From an uncultured Eubacteriales bacterium (GTDB taxonomy: Bacteria > Bacillota > Clostridia > Christensenellales > QALW01), in contig URIR01000059.1 of assembly GCA_900547955.1 (NCBI GenBank), positions 1 to 6,277 of the forward strand: DNA of 6,277 bases, written 5' to 3'. This document shows, in pieces, positions 1-5,947 of this stretch. Under the pieces are notes generated by a model. It ran no database searches and was not told where the DNA came from. It saw only the letters and a list, made by a program, of their open reading frames with translations. Each line of letters begins with the position of its first letter. Positions within the stretch are counted from its first letter, which is position 1. Position numbers and translations under genes: made by a program.

Positions 1-36
1 CGGCGTTTGGCAGGCGCTTGCGCCTGCCAAACGCCG
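1..36. repeat. Element D: 36-nt GC-rich inverted repeat downstream of mtaB
   Basis: The arms CGGCGTTTGGCAGGCG (1-16) and their exact reverse complement (21-36) enclose a CTTG loop, giving a perfect 16-bp stem. The outer 9 bp, CGGCGTTTG/CAAACGCCG, are identical to the inner end of the outer stem of element B (3333-3341 and 3401-3409). The 10-mer CCATAGCGCG follows at 38-47 and also occurs at the B/C junction (3425-3434). It is therefore probably a reduced relative of B. It lies 49 nt past the mtaB stop codon and could help end that transcript, but no T-run after the stem is visible because the window ends here. The element may also be cut by the window edge. Confidence 0.8.
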
Positions 37-85
37 CCCATAGCGCGCCCGAACGCTAAAAAACATACCTGCCCTGCTGCTCCCC

Positions 86-1462
86 TTAACCTAAATCCAA
101 ACCCTCCAAGCACCCTGACAGCCGCCCGCCCGTTTCAATTAAACGCACATCCATTATCCTGCCGGCTAAATTCTCTCCGCAGGGAACGCTAACCTCCAAA
201 TGCTCGGGCGTAAGTCCCCTGAGCATTCCCGAAATATAAGTCTCAAAAAGCACCGGCCTTATTTTGCCGTCAAAGCTTTTCCGATAACGCTGCGCGTCAT
301 TTTCCGCCTGTTCTATCAAAATCCGGCTGCGTTCCTTTTTCACCTCCGGATTTATCTGCCCCGGCAGCTTATCTGCAGCCGTGCCCGCCCGGCGCGAATA
401 TGCAAACACATGAACCGAAGCAAAGCCTATCTTCTTCATAAATGCCAGCGTATGCTCGAATTCCTCCCCGCTCTCGCCCGGAAATCCGGTTATAATATCG
501 GTAGTTATAGCCGGATTATCAAAATAACTGCGCAAGCAAGCCACGGCACGCTCATATTGTTTTGTATCGTATTTCCTGTTCATGCGTCTTAAAACGCTGT
601 CCGAGCCAGATTGCAAAGAAAGATGGAACTGAGGGCACAAAGTCTCAAACCGGCTTAACCGGCACGCAAAGTCCTCATCAATCAGCAAAGGCTCCAAAGA
701 GCCCAGGCGTATCCGTTTTATGCCTTCAATATCAGACAGCCCGGCTATAACGTCAATTAAGTCGGGACGGCCGGGCAAATCTCGGCCATAGGCCGAAAGC
801 TGTATCCCTCCAAGCACTAATTCGGCATAATGCATCTCCGCCAGCCTGCGCCCCTCCCTTATAACGTCGTCCAGCGGCCTGGAGCGGCTGGGGCCCCGAA
901 CATAGGGAATTATGCAGTAAGCGCAGTAATTCCCGCAGCCGTCCTGTATTTTAATATAGCCCCGCGCGCGGCTGTCGTGCCGGCTCAGAGGCAGCTCCTC
1001 ATATTGAGTCTGAGCCGAAATGTCCGTTACTGCCTGTATTGAACGGCCGGTTTTAAAATATTCCTCCGCAAGCTCGATTAGCCGCCCCTTGCCCGCATTG
1101 CCCGAAACTATTTTTACGCCGGGCAGCTTAAGCAGCTCGCCGCCAACTCTCTGGGAATAGCAGCCGGTAATTATTATAAGCGCGTCCGGATTCTTTAAAT
1201 GAGCTCTATGTATCAATTTGCGTGATTTGCTTTCAGCCATAGCGGTAACGCTGCAGGTATTTATAATATATACGTCCGCAGGCTGAGAAAAGGGCTTTAT
1301 AATATATCCCGCCTTTTCAAACAGCTCGCTTATAGATTGTCCCTCGCATTGATTAACCTTGCAGCCCAGCGTCGCAACCGCGGCGCTCCGCGGCTCACCC
1401 TCAGCAACGGCACATCCCGCCGCGCATGCACCAGAAACTGGCCTATTATTCTTCTGCGTCAT
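86..1462 (-). CDS. mtaB: MtaB, tRNA (t6A37) methylthiotransferase
   Basis: A radical-SAM methylthiotransferase that adds a methylthio group to C2 of N6-threonylcarbamoyladenosine at position 37 of ANN-decoding tRNAs, giving ms2t6A; it acts in the cytoplasm. The 458-aa protein has the N-terminal UPF0004 domain with its three cluster cysteines (C34 in LGCKVNQ, C70 in NTCSVT, C101 in TGCYSQ). The radical-SAM motif CGNYCAYC follows at 176-183 (C176, C180, C183). A C-terminal TRAM-like region covers about 385-450. LGCKVNQ and YIINTCSVT favour the MtaB branch over MiaB or RimO. The ATG overlaps the rsmE stop as ATGA and is preceded by GGAAGGTG, so translation is probably coupled. Compared with typical members the N-terminus carries roughly 25 extra residues containing C13 and C17, and I see no later in-frame start codon before LGCKVNQ. 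Confidence 0.95.
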   Translation of the reverse strand: MTQKNNRPVSGACAAGCAVAEGEPRSAAVATLGCKVNQCEGQSISELFEKAGYIIKPFSQPADVYIINTCSVTAMAESKSRKLIHRAHLKNPDALIIITGCYSQRVGGELLKLPGVKIVSGNAGKGRLIELAEEYFKTGRSIQAVTDISAQTQYEELPLSRHDSRARGYIKIQDGCGNYCAYCIIPYVRGPSRSRPLDDVIREGRRLAEMHYAELVLGGIQLSAYGRDLPGRPDLIDVIAGLSDIEGIKRIRLGSLEPLLIDEDFACRLSRFETLCPQFHLSLQSGSDSVLRRMNRKYDTKQYERAVACLRSYFDNPAITTDIITGFPGESGEEFEHTLAFMKKIGFASVHVFAYSRRAGTAADKLPGQINPEVKKERSRILIEQAENDAQRYRKSFDGKIRPVLFETYISGMLRGLTPEHLEVSVPCGENLAGRIMDVRLIETGGRLSGCLEGLDLG

Positions 1463-2217
1463 TTTGCACCTTCCGCTTCAGGCTTTTGAGCGCTGTTTTT
1501 ATATCCCATACAGCCGGAAAGAGCCATTATTACGGCCGTACCGGCTACAGCCGCCGTTTCAGCGCGCAGTATGCGCGGCCCCAGGCCTATGCTTTCCCAA
1601 CCCTGCTCCCGCAAAAATTCAGCCTCAGCGCTTTCAAAGCCGCCCTCCGGCCCTATAAGCAGAAACAGCTCCCGCTCATTACTTAAATCTATATTGGCCA
1701 AAGAGACCGAATTTTCCAGCTCATATGCCAAAAATCTGCGTCCTGAGTGAGGCAGGGCGCGCAGAGGAGTGATGTTTTCCAAAGCGGGAACTACCGACCG
1801 GCCGCACTGCTTAGAGGCCTGTTCCGCAATCTTCTGCCAGCGCTCCCTCTTTTTTACGGCGTCTCTGCCCTCCGGTCTGCTTACGCACCGTGCGCTTAGA
1901 ACAGGGATAATCCTGGACACGCCTAATTCAGTACATTTCTGTATTATCCATTCCATTTTGTCCCCTTTAGGCATGCATTGGCACAGCGTAAGCTTTAAGT
2001 CGGGTTCTGCTACATTATTTAAAAGCGAAATTATCCTAACGCAGCATTTATCATCCAGCCCCTCCAGCACTCCCTTATATTCCGCTCCGGCATGGTCGCA
2101 GACTATAATTTCCTCGCCGCAGCGCATGCGCAGTACGTTTCTAATGTGATGAGATTCGGGCTGGGATAAATATATATGGCTGTCGGTTATAGGCTGGTCT
2201 GCAAAAAATCTGCGCAT
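1459..2217 (-). CDS. rsmE: RsmE, 16S rRNA (uracil1498-N3)-methyltransferase
   Basis: A SAM-dependent SPOUT-class methyltransferase that makes m3U1498 in 16S rRNA of the small ribosomal subunit. The protein is 252 aa, normal for the family. Residues 1-70 form the PUA-like RNA-binding part, including HHIRNVLRMRCGEEI at 23-37. The knotted SPOUT domain follows, with KGDKMEWIIQKCTELG (84-99), AEQASKQCGR (131-140), the SAM-pocket motif LIGPEGGF (187-194) and LGPRILRAETA (212-222). The ATG has an AGGAG ribosome binding site 7 nt upstream. The gene has its own promoter (2246-2274) and overlaps mtaB by 4 bp. An rsmE-mtaB order is common in Firmicutes, usually after prmA; here prmA is not upstream, where a structured repeat and transporter genes lie instead. 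Confidence 0.95.
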   Translation of the reverse strand: MRRFFADQPITDSHIYLSQPESHHIRNVLRMRCGEEIIVCDHAGAEYKGVLEGLDDKCCVRIISLLNNVAEPDLKLTLCQCMPKGDKMEWIIQKCTELGVSRIIPVLSARCVSRPEGRDAVKKRERWQKIAEQASKQCGRSVVPALENITPLRALPHSGRRFLAYELENSVSLANIDLSNERELFLLIGPEGGFESAEAEFLREQGWESIGLGPRILRAETAAVAGTAVIMALSGCMGYKNSAQKPEAEGAK

Positions 2218-2230
2218 TGGCTGCTCCTGA

Positions 2231-2251
2231 TATAATATTTTTTATATTATA
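2231..2251. repeat. AT-only inverted repeat over the rsmE -10 box and start point
   Basis: The arms TATAATAT and ATATTATA flank TTTTT, giving a perfect 8-5-8 palindrome. It covers the -10 box and the expected start point of the rsmE promoter, where a repressor site would lie. Low sequence complexity makes a chance palindrome quite possible, so an operator role is only a suggestion. Confidence 0.4.
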
Positions 2252-2274
2252 TATTTAAAAAAAGATATGCGCAA
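2246..2274 (-). promoter_or_regulatory. Sigma-A-type promoter of rsmE-mtaB
   Basis: On the minus strand, -35 TTGCGC (2269-2274) and a perfect -10 TATAAT (2246-2251) are separated by exactly 17 nt. Transcription would start near 2239, leaving a short leader of about 22 nt that contains the rsmE ribosome binding site. The T-rich spacer also fits. The -10 box is one end of an AT-only inverted repeat (2231-2251). Confidence 0.7.
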
Positions 2275-2297
2275 GAGATTTGAATAATCAATGCGGA

Positions 2298-2432
2298 AAA
2301 AGGTCAGTAAAAAAGGGGCCGGGGGGCGCGCCGTCCGGCAAGCTTCGCTTGCCGGGGCCGAGCCTTCGGCTCGGCCCAAGCGGCCTTCGGCCGCTGACGG
2401 CGCGCCCCCGGCCCCTTTTTTACTGACCTTTT
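2298..2432. repeat. Element A: 135-bp cloverleaf repeat, also a likely bidirectional terminator
   Basis: The outer stem pairs 2298-2335 with 2396-2432: 37 bp with one bulged G in the 5' arm. It encloses three perfect hairpins, each with a TTC loop: 2336-2354 (8-3-8), 2355-2377 (10-3-10) and 2379-2395 (7-3-7). Only A2378 is left unpaired at the four-way junction. Within the outer stem a GGGGCC/GGCCCC block is followed by TTTTTT on both strands, as in intrinsic terminators. It begins 39 nt past the stop of the second TauE/SafE gene and ends before the rsmE promoter, so it probably separates these two transcription units. The hairpin order matches the reverse complement of element B. I recognise no named repeat family. 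Confidence 0.9.
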
Positions 2433-2470
2433 AAAAAGCAAGGCCGCCGGCCATATTAAAGCCTGCATCC

Positions 2471-2839
2471 CTACTTCTTCTTTTTAAACGCAATAATGCT
2501 TTTAACTAGCATAAACAATCCGAATAAAATTAAAAAAACAGCGTAAATAAGCCTAAGCATATCCCCTTTAAGCCATTTTGCCGCTAGTGCGCCCGCTATT
2601 GCGCCCACAGCCCCCGCCGGCAGAAACAGCCATATATTCTTAAGCCGGAGATTCTTTTTCCGTATATTTATAATAAGAGCAGTAACTGCCATCGGGATAT
2701 AGGTTATAAGGCTTATAAGCTGAGCCTGCTTTTGCGATATATCAAAAAACAGCGTCAGGGCGGGAATAAGCAGAACGCCGCCGCCCAAGCCCATACCTGC
2801 TAATACTGCCGCCAAAAGCCCCGTAAGCGCTAAAAGCAT
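2471..2839 (-). CDS. Half-size TauE/SafE (TSUP) membrane protein, second of a pair
   Basis: A 122-aa integral membrane protein of the TauE/SafE superfamily, whose members export sulfite, sulfoacetate or other small organic anions. Four hydrophobic segments are visible at about 2-32, 39-58, 69-88 and 94-115. The first carries the family motif GLGGGVLLIPA (17-27). The basic loop NIRKKNLRLK (58-67) and the KKKK C-terminus place both termini in the cytoplasm by the positive-inside rule. Usual family members have about 250 aa built from two such halves, so this is one repeat unit. The ATG has GGGAGG 9 nt upstream, overlapping the stop codon of the preceding half-gene; the 14-nt gap implies co-translation and a two-subunit transporter. 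The substrate cannot be told from the sequence. Element A follows the stop. Confidence 0.85.
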   Translation of the reverse strand: MLLALTGLLAAVLAGMGLGGGVLLIPALTLFFDISQKQAQLISLITYIPMAVTALIINIRKKNLRLKNIWLFLPAGAVGAIAGALAAKWLKGDMLRLIYAVFLILFGLFMLVKSIIAFKKKK

Positions 2840-2853
2840 TAACTGCCGCCTCC

Positions 2854-3216
2854 CTAAAACAAAATTCTAACGCCCGAGGCAAGTATAAGTAGTGAAAATA
2901 TAAGCTGAAGCACTCGGTTACTCAATTTATTAAGCAGCAGCGCGCCCGCCGCCGCGCCCGGAATACCCGCTGCAGCTACAGGCAGAGCGGACGCCCAGTC
3001 CAGCCTTTCTCCTGAAAAAAGAAGCACCGCAGCGCTGACCACACTCATAGCCAGCATAAAAACCGAAGCGTTTGCCTGCGCATACCTCTGCTGATATCCG
3101 GCCATTCTGAAAGCAGGTATCGCAAGGATACCTCCGCCCGTCCCCAGCAGCCCGTTTAAAAGCCCCGACACCAGTCCGCCTACTCCCAAAATTAACTTAG
3201 TCTTTTTCTTTTTCAA
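2854..3216 (-). CDS. Half-size TauE/SafE (TSUP) membrane protein, first of a pair
   Basis: A 120-aa membrane protein with a basic cytoplasmic N-terminus (MKKKKTK) and four hydrophobic segments at about 8-36, 48-68, 75-95 and 102-120. The TauE/SafE motif GTGGGILAIPA lies at 25-35 and corresponds to GLGGGVLLIPA in the next gene, so the two proteins look like the two halves of one 8-segment transporter. I place the start at TTG 3216 because the Shine-Dalgarno GAGGTG (3223-3228) is 6 nt upstream of it. The in-frame GTG at 3225, which would give three more residues, lies inside that site and is unlikely. No clear promoter is visible: CATAAT on the minus strand at about 3255-3260 has only a poor -35. 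The protein ends in a complete fourth segment and stop, so it does not look like a broken full-length gene. Confidence 0.85.
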   Translation of the reverse strand: MKKKKTKLILGVGGLVSGLLNGLLGTGGGILAIPAFRMAGYQQRYAQANASVFMLAMSVVSAAVLLFSGERLDWASALPVAAAGIPGAAAGALLLNKLSNRVLQLIFSLLILASGVRILF

Positions 3217-3315
3217 TGCAGGCACCTCTCTTATCAGAAATAATTACACAGACTAATTATGCCTGATATCCGCTAATCTTAAACATGATTGATTAAATAC
3301 CGCTTAACCCTTATT

Positions 3316-3426
3316 GGCTCAAGGCCGGCCTGCGGCGTTTGCGGCCGTTCCGGCCGCGGGCCAGGCAAATTTTTTGCCTGGCCCGGCAAGCGAAGCTTAC
3401 CAAACGCCGCAGGCCGGTCTTGAGCC
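3316..3426. repeat. Element B: 111-bp cloverleaf repeat
   Basis: The outer stem pairs 3316-3341 with 3401-3426, 26 positions with a single G3324-T3418 wobble. Three hairpins fill the interior with no unpaired junction base: 3342-3356 (6-3-6, loop TTC), 3357-3385 (13-3-13, loop TTT) and 3386-3400 (6-3-6, loop GAA, one C3387/A3399 mismatch). Read on the reverse strand, the hairpins GGTAAGC-TTC, GGGCC-type and GCGGCC-type follow in the same order as in element A, so A and B are related copies in opposite orientation although their outer stems differ. It lies between element C and the upstream region of the TauE/SafE pair. Confidence 0.9.
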
Positions 3427-3429
3427 ATA

Positions 3430-3625
3430 GCGCGGGAAGAATTTTAAGGCCCGGGGCGGGCGGCGCGTAGCCCAGCCTCCAGCAAAGCTGGAGGCTGGGC
3501 CGGCGCAGGCAGACGGCATGGGGAAAGCAAAGCTTTCCCCATGCCGTCTGCCTGCGCGTTTTTGCGCCCCTTCGGGGCGCAAAAATACGCGCCGCCCGCC
3601 ACGGGCCTTAAAATTCTTCCCGCGC
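3430..3625. repeat. Element C: 196-bp cloverleaf repeat
   Basis: The outer stem pairs 3430-3469 with 3586-3625: 40 positions with one mismatch (G3454/A3601). Inside are three perfect hairpins, each with a 3-nt loop: 3470-3500 (14-3-14, AAA), 3503-3557 (26-3-26, AAA) and 3559-3585 (12-3-12, TTC). Only three bases (3501, 3502, 3558) are unpaired at the junction. It starts 3 nt after element B and ends 15 nt from the aldolase stop codon. Its arms do not resemble those of A or B; only the architecture is shared. There is no T-run after the outer stem, so termination would depend on the structure itself. Confidence 0.9.
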
Positions 3626-3640
3626 GGCAGCTTTATACCG

Positions 3641-4471
3641 TCACGCTCTCCCCTCAGAACCAAACAGCCTGATTTTTTTCTTTATTTCCTCTTTTATCTC
3701 CAATACCTTTTTATTGCGCATTTCGAGATACCCCGTCTCTCCCTTCAGCGCCTCCCTAACAGCTCTTTCCCCAGCAAGGCAGAGGTCTGTAAAAATATTT
3801 ACCTTAGCTATGCCGTTTTTAACCGCCGTTACAAAATCCTGGTCGGATAAGCCCGACCCGCCATGCAGCACCAAAGGCGTGTCTGTCGCCTCCCTTATCT
3901 CTCTCAATCTCTCAAAATCCAGCCGCGGCTTTTTCTTATATGCTCCGTGAGCCGTGCCTATAGCTATCGCCAGCGCGTCCACGCCCGTATCCGCTATATA
4001 TTGAACCGCTTCCTGACGAGTAGTATATCCCGCCGTATCCGCATCCTCCTGAGCGTCCCCCACATGCCCTATTTCCCCTTCTACCGTCCCTCCTAAGGCA
4101 TGCGCTATTTTTACAATCTCACGGGTTTGCGCAATATTTTCACCGTATTCCTTTGCCGAGCCGTCAAACATAACGCTGGTAAAGCCCAGCTTCAGCGCCG
4201 TTAAGCATTTTTCAAAAGTCAGTCCGTGGTCATAATGCACTACCACGGGCACAGAAGCGCGCCGGGCATAATTAATAAGGGCCGGACCTATAAGCTCTAA
4301 TCCGCCGTAAGGAAGCAGCACCTCGGCCGTGCCTATAATAATAGGGGAGCGCGTCTCCTCCGCCGCCTCAATGGCAGCCTGCAGCATATCCGTATCTGTG
4401 GTATTAAACAGCCCCACCGCATAATGCCCTTCCTGAGCCTGTTTAAGCACCTGAGCTAAATTTACCAGCAT
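3641..4471 (-). CDS. Class II ketose-bisphosphate aldolase (fructose/tagatose-bisphosphate type)
   Basis: A zinc-dependent aldolase of the FbaA/GatY/KbaY family, which cleaves a ketose 1,6-bisphosphate to dihydroxyacetone phosphate and an aldehyde. The 276-aa length is near the family norm. Visible motifs are VHYDHG (78-83; D81 catalytic, H82 zinc ligand), VMFDGS (100-105), VEGEIGHVGD (130-139; E133 at the second metal site), AIGTAHGAY (170-178; H175 zinc ligand), LHGGSG (202-207; H203 zinc ligand, glycines binding phosphate) and KVNIFTD (223-229). NIFTD is neither the usual NIDTD of FbaA nor NVATE of GatY, so the sugar is left open. AAAGGAAGG lies 8 nt before the ATG. The kinase gene ends 134 nt upstream, and no convincing promoter is visible in the gap, which favours co-transcription. 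Element C begins 15 nt after the stop. Confidence 0.9.
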   Translation of the reverse strand: MLVNLAQVLKQAQEGHYAVGLFNTTDTDMLQAAIEAAEETRSPIIIGTAEVLLPYGGLELIGPALINYARRASVPVVVHYDHGLTFEKCLTALKLGFTSVMFDGSAKEYGENIAQTREIVKIAHALGGTVEGEIGHVGDAQEDADTAGYTTRQEAVQYIADTGVDALAIAIGTAHGAYKKKPRLDFERLREIREATDTPLVLHGGSGLSDQDFVTAVKNGIAKVNIFTDLCLAGERAVREALKGETGYLEMRNKKVLEIKEEIKKKIRLFGSEGRA

Positions 4472-4605
4472 ATTTCATACCTTCCTTTAAATAAATTTTA
4501 TTTTACCAAGCCGCACAAACCGGCGCGCCTTTGCGCGCGTCCAAAGCATACGCGGCAGCCTGTTAAAAAAGCTTAAAATGCCAAAAATACGCCCTCAGCG
4601 GCGCT

Positions 4606-5823
4606 CTATATTTCCAGCCGCCGTCTGGGATAGAGCTCCTGAAGCTTTTCCGCCTCCGCCCTCGGCCTCATTCCGCTGATGGAATCTGATTCGGACAGAC
4701 AGCACGCGGCTGCGCATGAGGCAAATTCCAATATGCGCCTGTCGTCGTAATTGTTATACAGGCCGTAGAGACAGCCCGCCGCATAAGCGTCCCCAGCCCC
4801 TACGCTGCCCTTTATAAAGCCCTGCGGCAGCTCAAGAGAGGGCACGGCCAAAAAGCTTCCGTCCGCATTGAGCATAAAGCCCGCCTCGCTGCAATGCACT
4901 ATTACCTTATCCTTAACCCCATAAGCCATAAGCGCGCGCATAGTCTCCTTTATATTGGCGATATTTACGCTTCCATCGTCATTCCTGGGCCTGAGTCCCG
5001 TTACGCCGCAGCTTTCTATCTCGTTCATTATCGCGTAATTGCAGTATTTAAGCGCCGGAATTATATTTTCAAACCGAGCGCCCGCCCGGCTGATAACGTC
5101 TATGGAGGTCCTTATTCCCCGCTCTCCGAGCATATATAAAAGCCGCGCCATATTGCTTCCGTATTGGCTCTCCGGCTTATCCAGTTCATCCAGCAGTAAA
5201 AGATAGCCTATATGAAAAATTTCGCAGTCAAGCTGGTCGATTGGTATATCTTCAATGCCGAATTGGCTGTTCGCCCCGTTGATAAAAAAGAACGTGCGGT
5301 CCCCGGTATCCTTTTCGGTCATAACGCTGCTGCAGCTGGTAGCCATCCCCTCCGAGCGCATTACTCCGCTTATATCCACCCCATATCCGCGCATGCGACC
5401 AAGCACATATCTGCCCTGCTCATCCTCCCCTACGCGCCCATAGGCGCTCAGGGATAATTCCGAATCTATCTGCGCCAGGTTTATTACAGTATTGGGTACG
5501 CAGCCCCCTACGGCGTAAACCGTGCTCAAAATATTAGCCAGCATGTTTTTTTCAGGATATTTATCTATGATATTAACTATATCTACCGTTATATTTCCCG
5601 CTATGGCTATGCCCCGCGGGTTCCCCTTTAAAAGATAATCTACCGGCACGCCGAACACCCTGGAAAGCATGGGAAGCTGGGTTATTTCGGGATACCCGCC
5701 CCCGTTCTCCCATTTGCTCACAGCCTTATTGCTGACATTCAGCCTGCGCGCCAGCTCCGCCTGAGTAAGCCCCTTCTTTTTTCTGAGCCGCATTATCATC
5801 CTGCCCAAATTAGATACGTTCAT
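4606..5823 (-). CDS. HTH (Xre/Cro) - PfkB-family carbohydrate kinase fusion
   Basis: A 405-aa two-domain protein. Residues 6-66 form a Cro/CI-type helix-turn-helix: LRKKKGLTQAELARRL (13-28), then the recognition helix in VSNKAVSKWENG (30-41), then PVDYLLKG (60-67). From about 71 a ribokinase/PfkB sugar kinase follows: GNITVD (76-81), with D81 where the sugar-binding Asp is usual, GGCVPNT (106-112) and the catalytic/anion-hole motif GSVGAGDAYAAG (339-350) with D345 as likely catalytic base. Length is that of a normal PfkB kinase (about 300-330 aa) plus the HTH. The frame also opens at TTG 5829, but the GAGG ribosome binding site is 2 nt from it and 8 nt from ATG 5823, so I choose ATG. The aldolase downstream suggests phosphorylation of a sugar or ketose phosphate before cleavage. 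Autoregulation through the palindrome at 5948-5968 is an inference. The sugar cannot be named. Confidence 0.9.
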   Translation of the reverse strand: MNVSNLGRMIMRLRKKKGLTQAELARRLNVSNKAVSKWENGGGYPEITQLPMLSRVFGVPVDYLLKGNPRGIAIAGNITVDIVNIIDKYPEKNMLANILSTVYAVGGCVPNTVINLAQIDSELSLSAYGRVGEDEQGRYVLGRMRGYGVDISGVMRSEGMATSCSSVMTEKDTGDRTFFFINGANSQFGIEDIPIDQLDCEIFHIGYLLLLDELDKPESQYGSNMARLLYMLGERGIRTSIDVISRAGARFENIIPALKYCNYAIMNEIESCGVTGLRPRNDDGSVNIANIKETMRALMAYGVKDKVIVHCSEAGFMLNADGSFLAVPSLELPQGFIKGSVGAGDAYAAGCLYGLYNNYDDRRILEFASCAAACCLSESDSISGMRPRAEAEKLQELYPRRRLEI

Positions 5824-5880
5824 AGCCAAAACCTCGTTAATTTAATTGCGCAAGGCCCGAATATCCGCAGCCGCAATATA

Positions 5881-5909
5881 ATTATACATACTCCCGCGCG
5901 CAAAGTAAA
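5881..5909 (-). promoter_or_regulatory. Promoter of the HTH-PfkB kinase gene
   Basis: On the minus strand, -35 TTTACT (5904-5909; 4 of 6 matches) and a perfect -10 TATAAT (5881-5886) stand 17 nt apart. The start point would be near 5874, about 50 nt before the ATG at 5823. The 21-bp palindrome lies about 40 bp upstream of the -35 box, the place of an activator or upstream operator. Confidence 0.7.
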
Positions 5910-5916
5910 CCTACCC

Positions 5917-5946
5917 TTGATATATATTCTACGATAAGTTTATAAT
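5917..5946 (+). promoter_or_regulatory. Possible divergent plus-strand promoter
   Basis: TTGATA (5917-5922; 5 of 6) and TATAAT (5941-5946; 6 of 6) are separated by 18 nt on the plus strand. The start point, near 5953, would fall inside the palindrome at 5948-5968. No convincing plus-strand gene follows, and the region is AT-rich, so the match may be chance. Confidence 0.4.
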
Positions 5947-5947
5947 A

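Noticed and set aside
3223..3225. GTG as the start codon of the first TauE/SafE gene
   Set aside because: This codon lies inside the GAGGTG ribosome binding site, while TTG 3216 has the correct 6-nt spacing.
2298..3625. CRISPR array or riboswitch as an explanation for the repeated hairpins
   Set aside because: There are no direct repeats with regular spacers and no known aptamer motif, and the elements lie 3' of genes rather than in leaders.
3397..3850. Open frames of about 90-110 codons on both strands across the cloverleaf region
   Set aside because: They arise from the GC-rich palindromes of elements B and C, have palindromic repeated peptides and no ribosome binding site, and one runs antisense into the aldolase gene.
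4523..4538. GCGCGC-CTTT-GCGCGC hairpin between the kinase and aldolase genes
   Set aside because: It is a short low-complexity stem with no T-run after it on either strand and lacks the three-arm architecture of elements A-C.
4581..4604. Possible weak terminator between the kinase and aldolase genes
   Set aside because: Only five base pairs (GCGCC/GGCGT, one of them G-T) precede an ATTTTT run. That is too weak to call, though partial termination is possible.
5827..5829. TTG as the start codon of the HTH-PfkB gene
   Set aside because: The GAGG site is only 2 nt away, whereas ATG 5823 is 8 nt from it.
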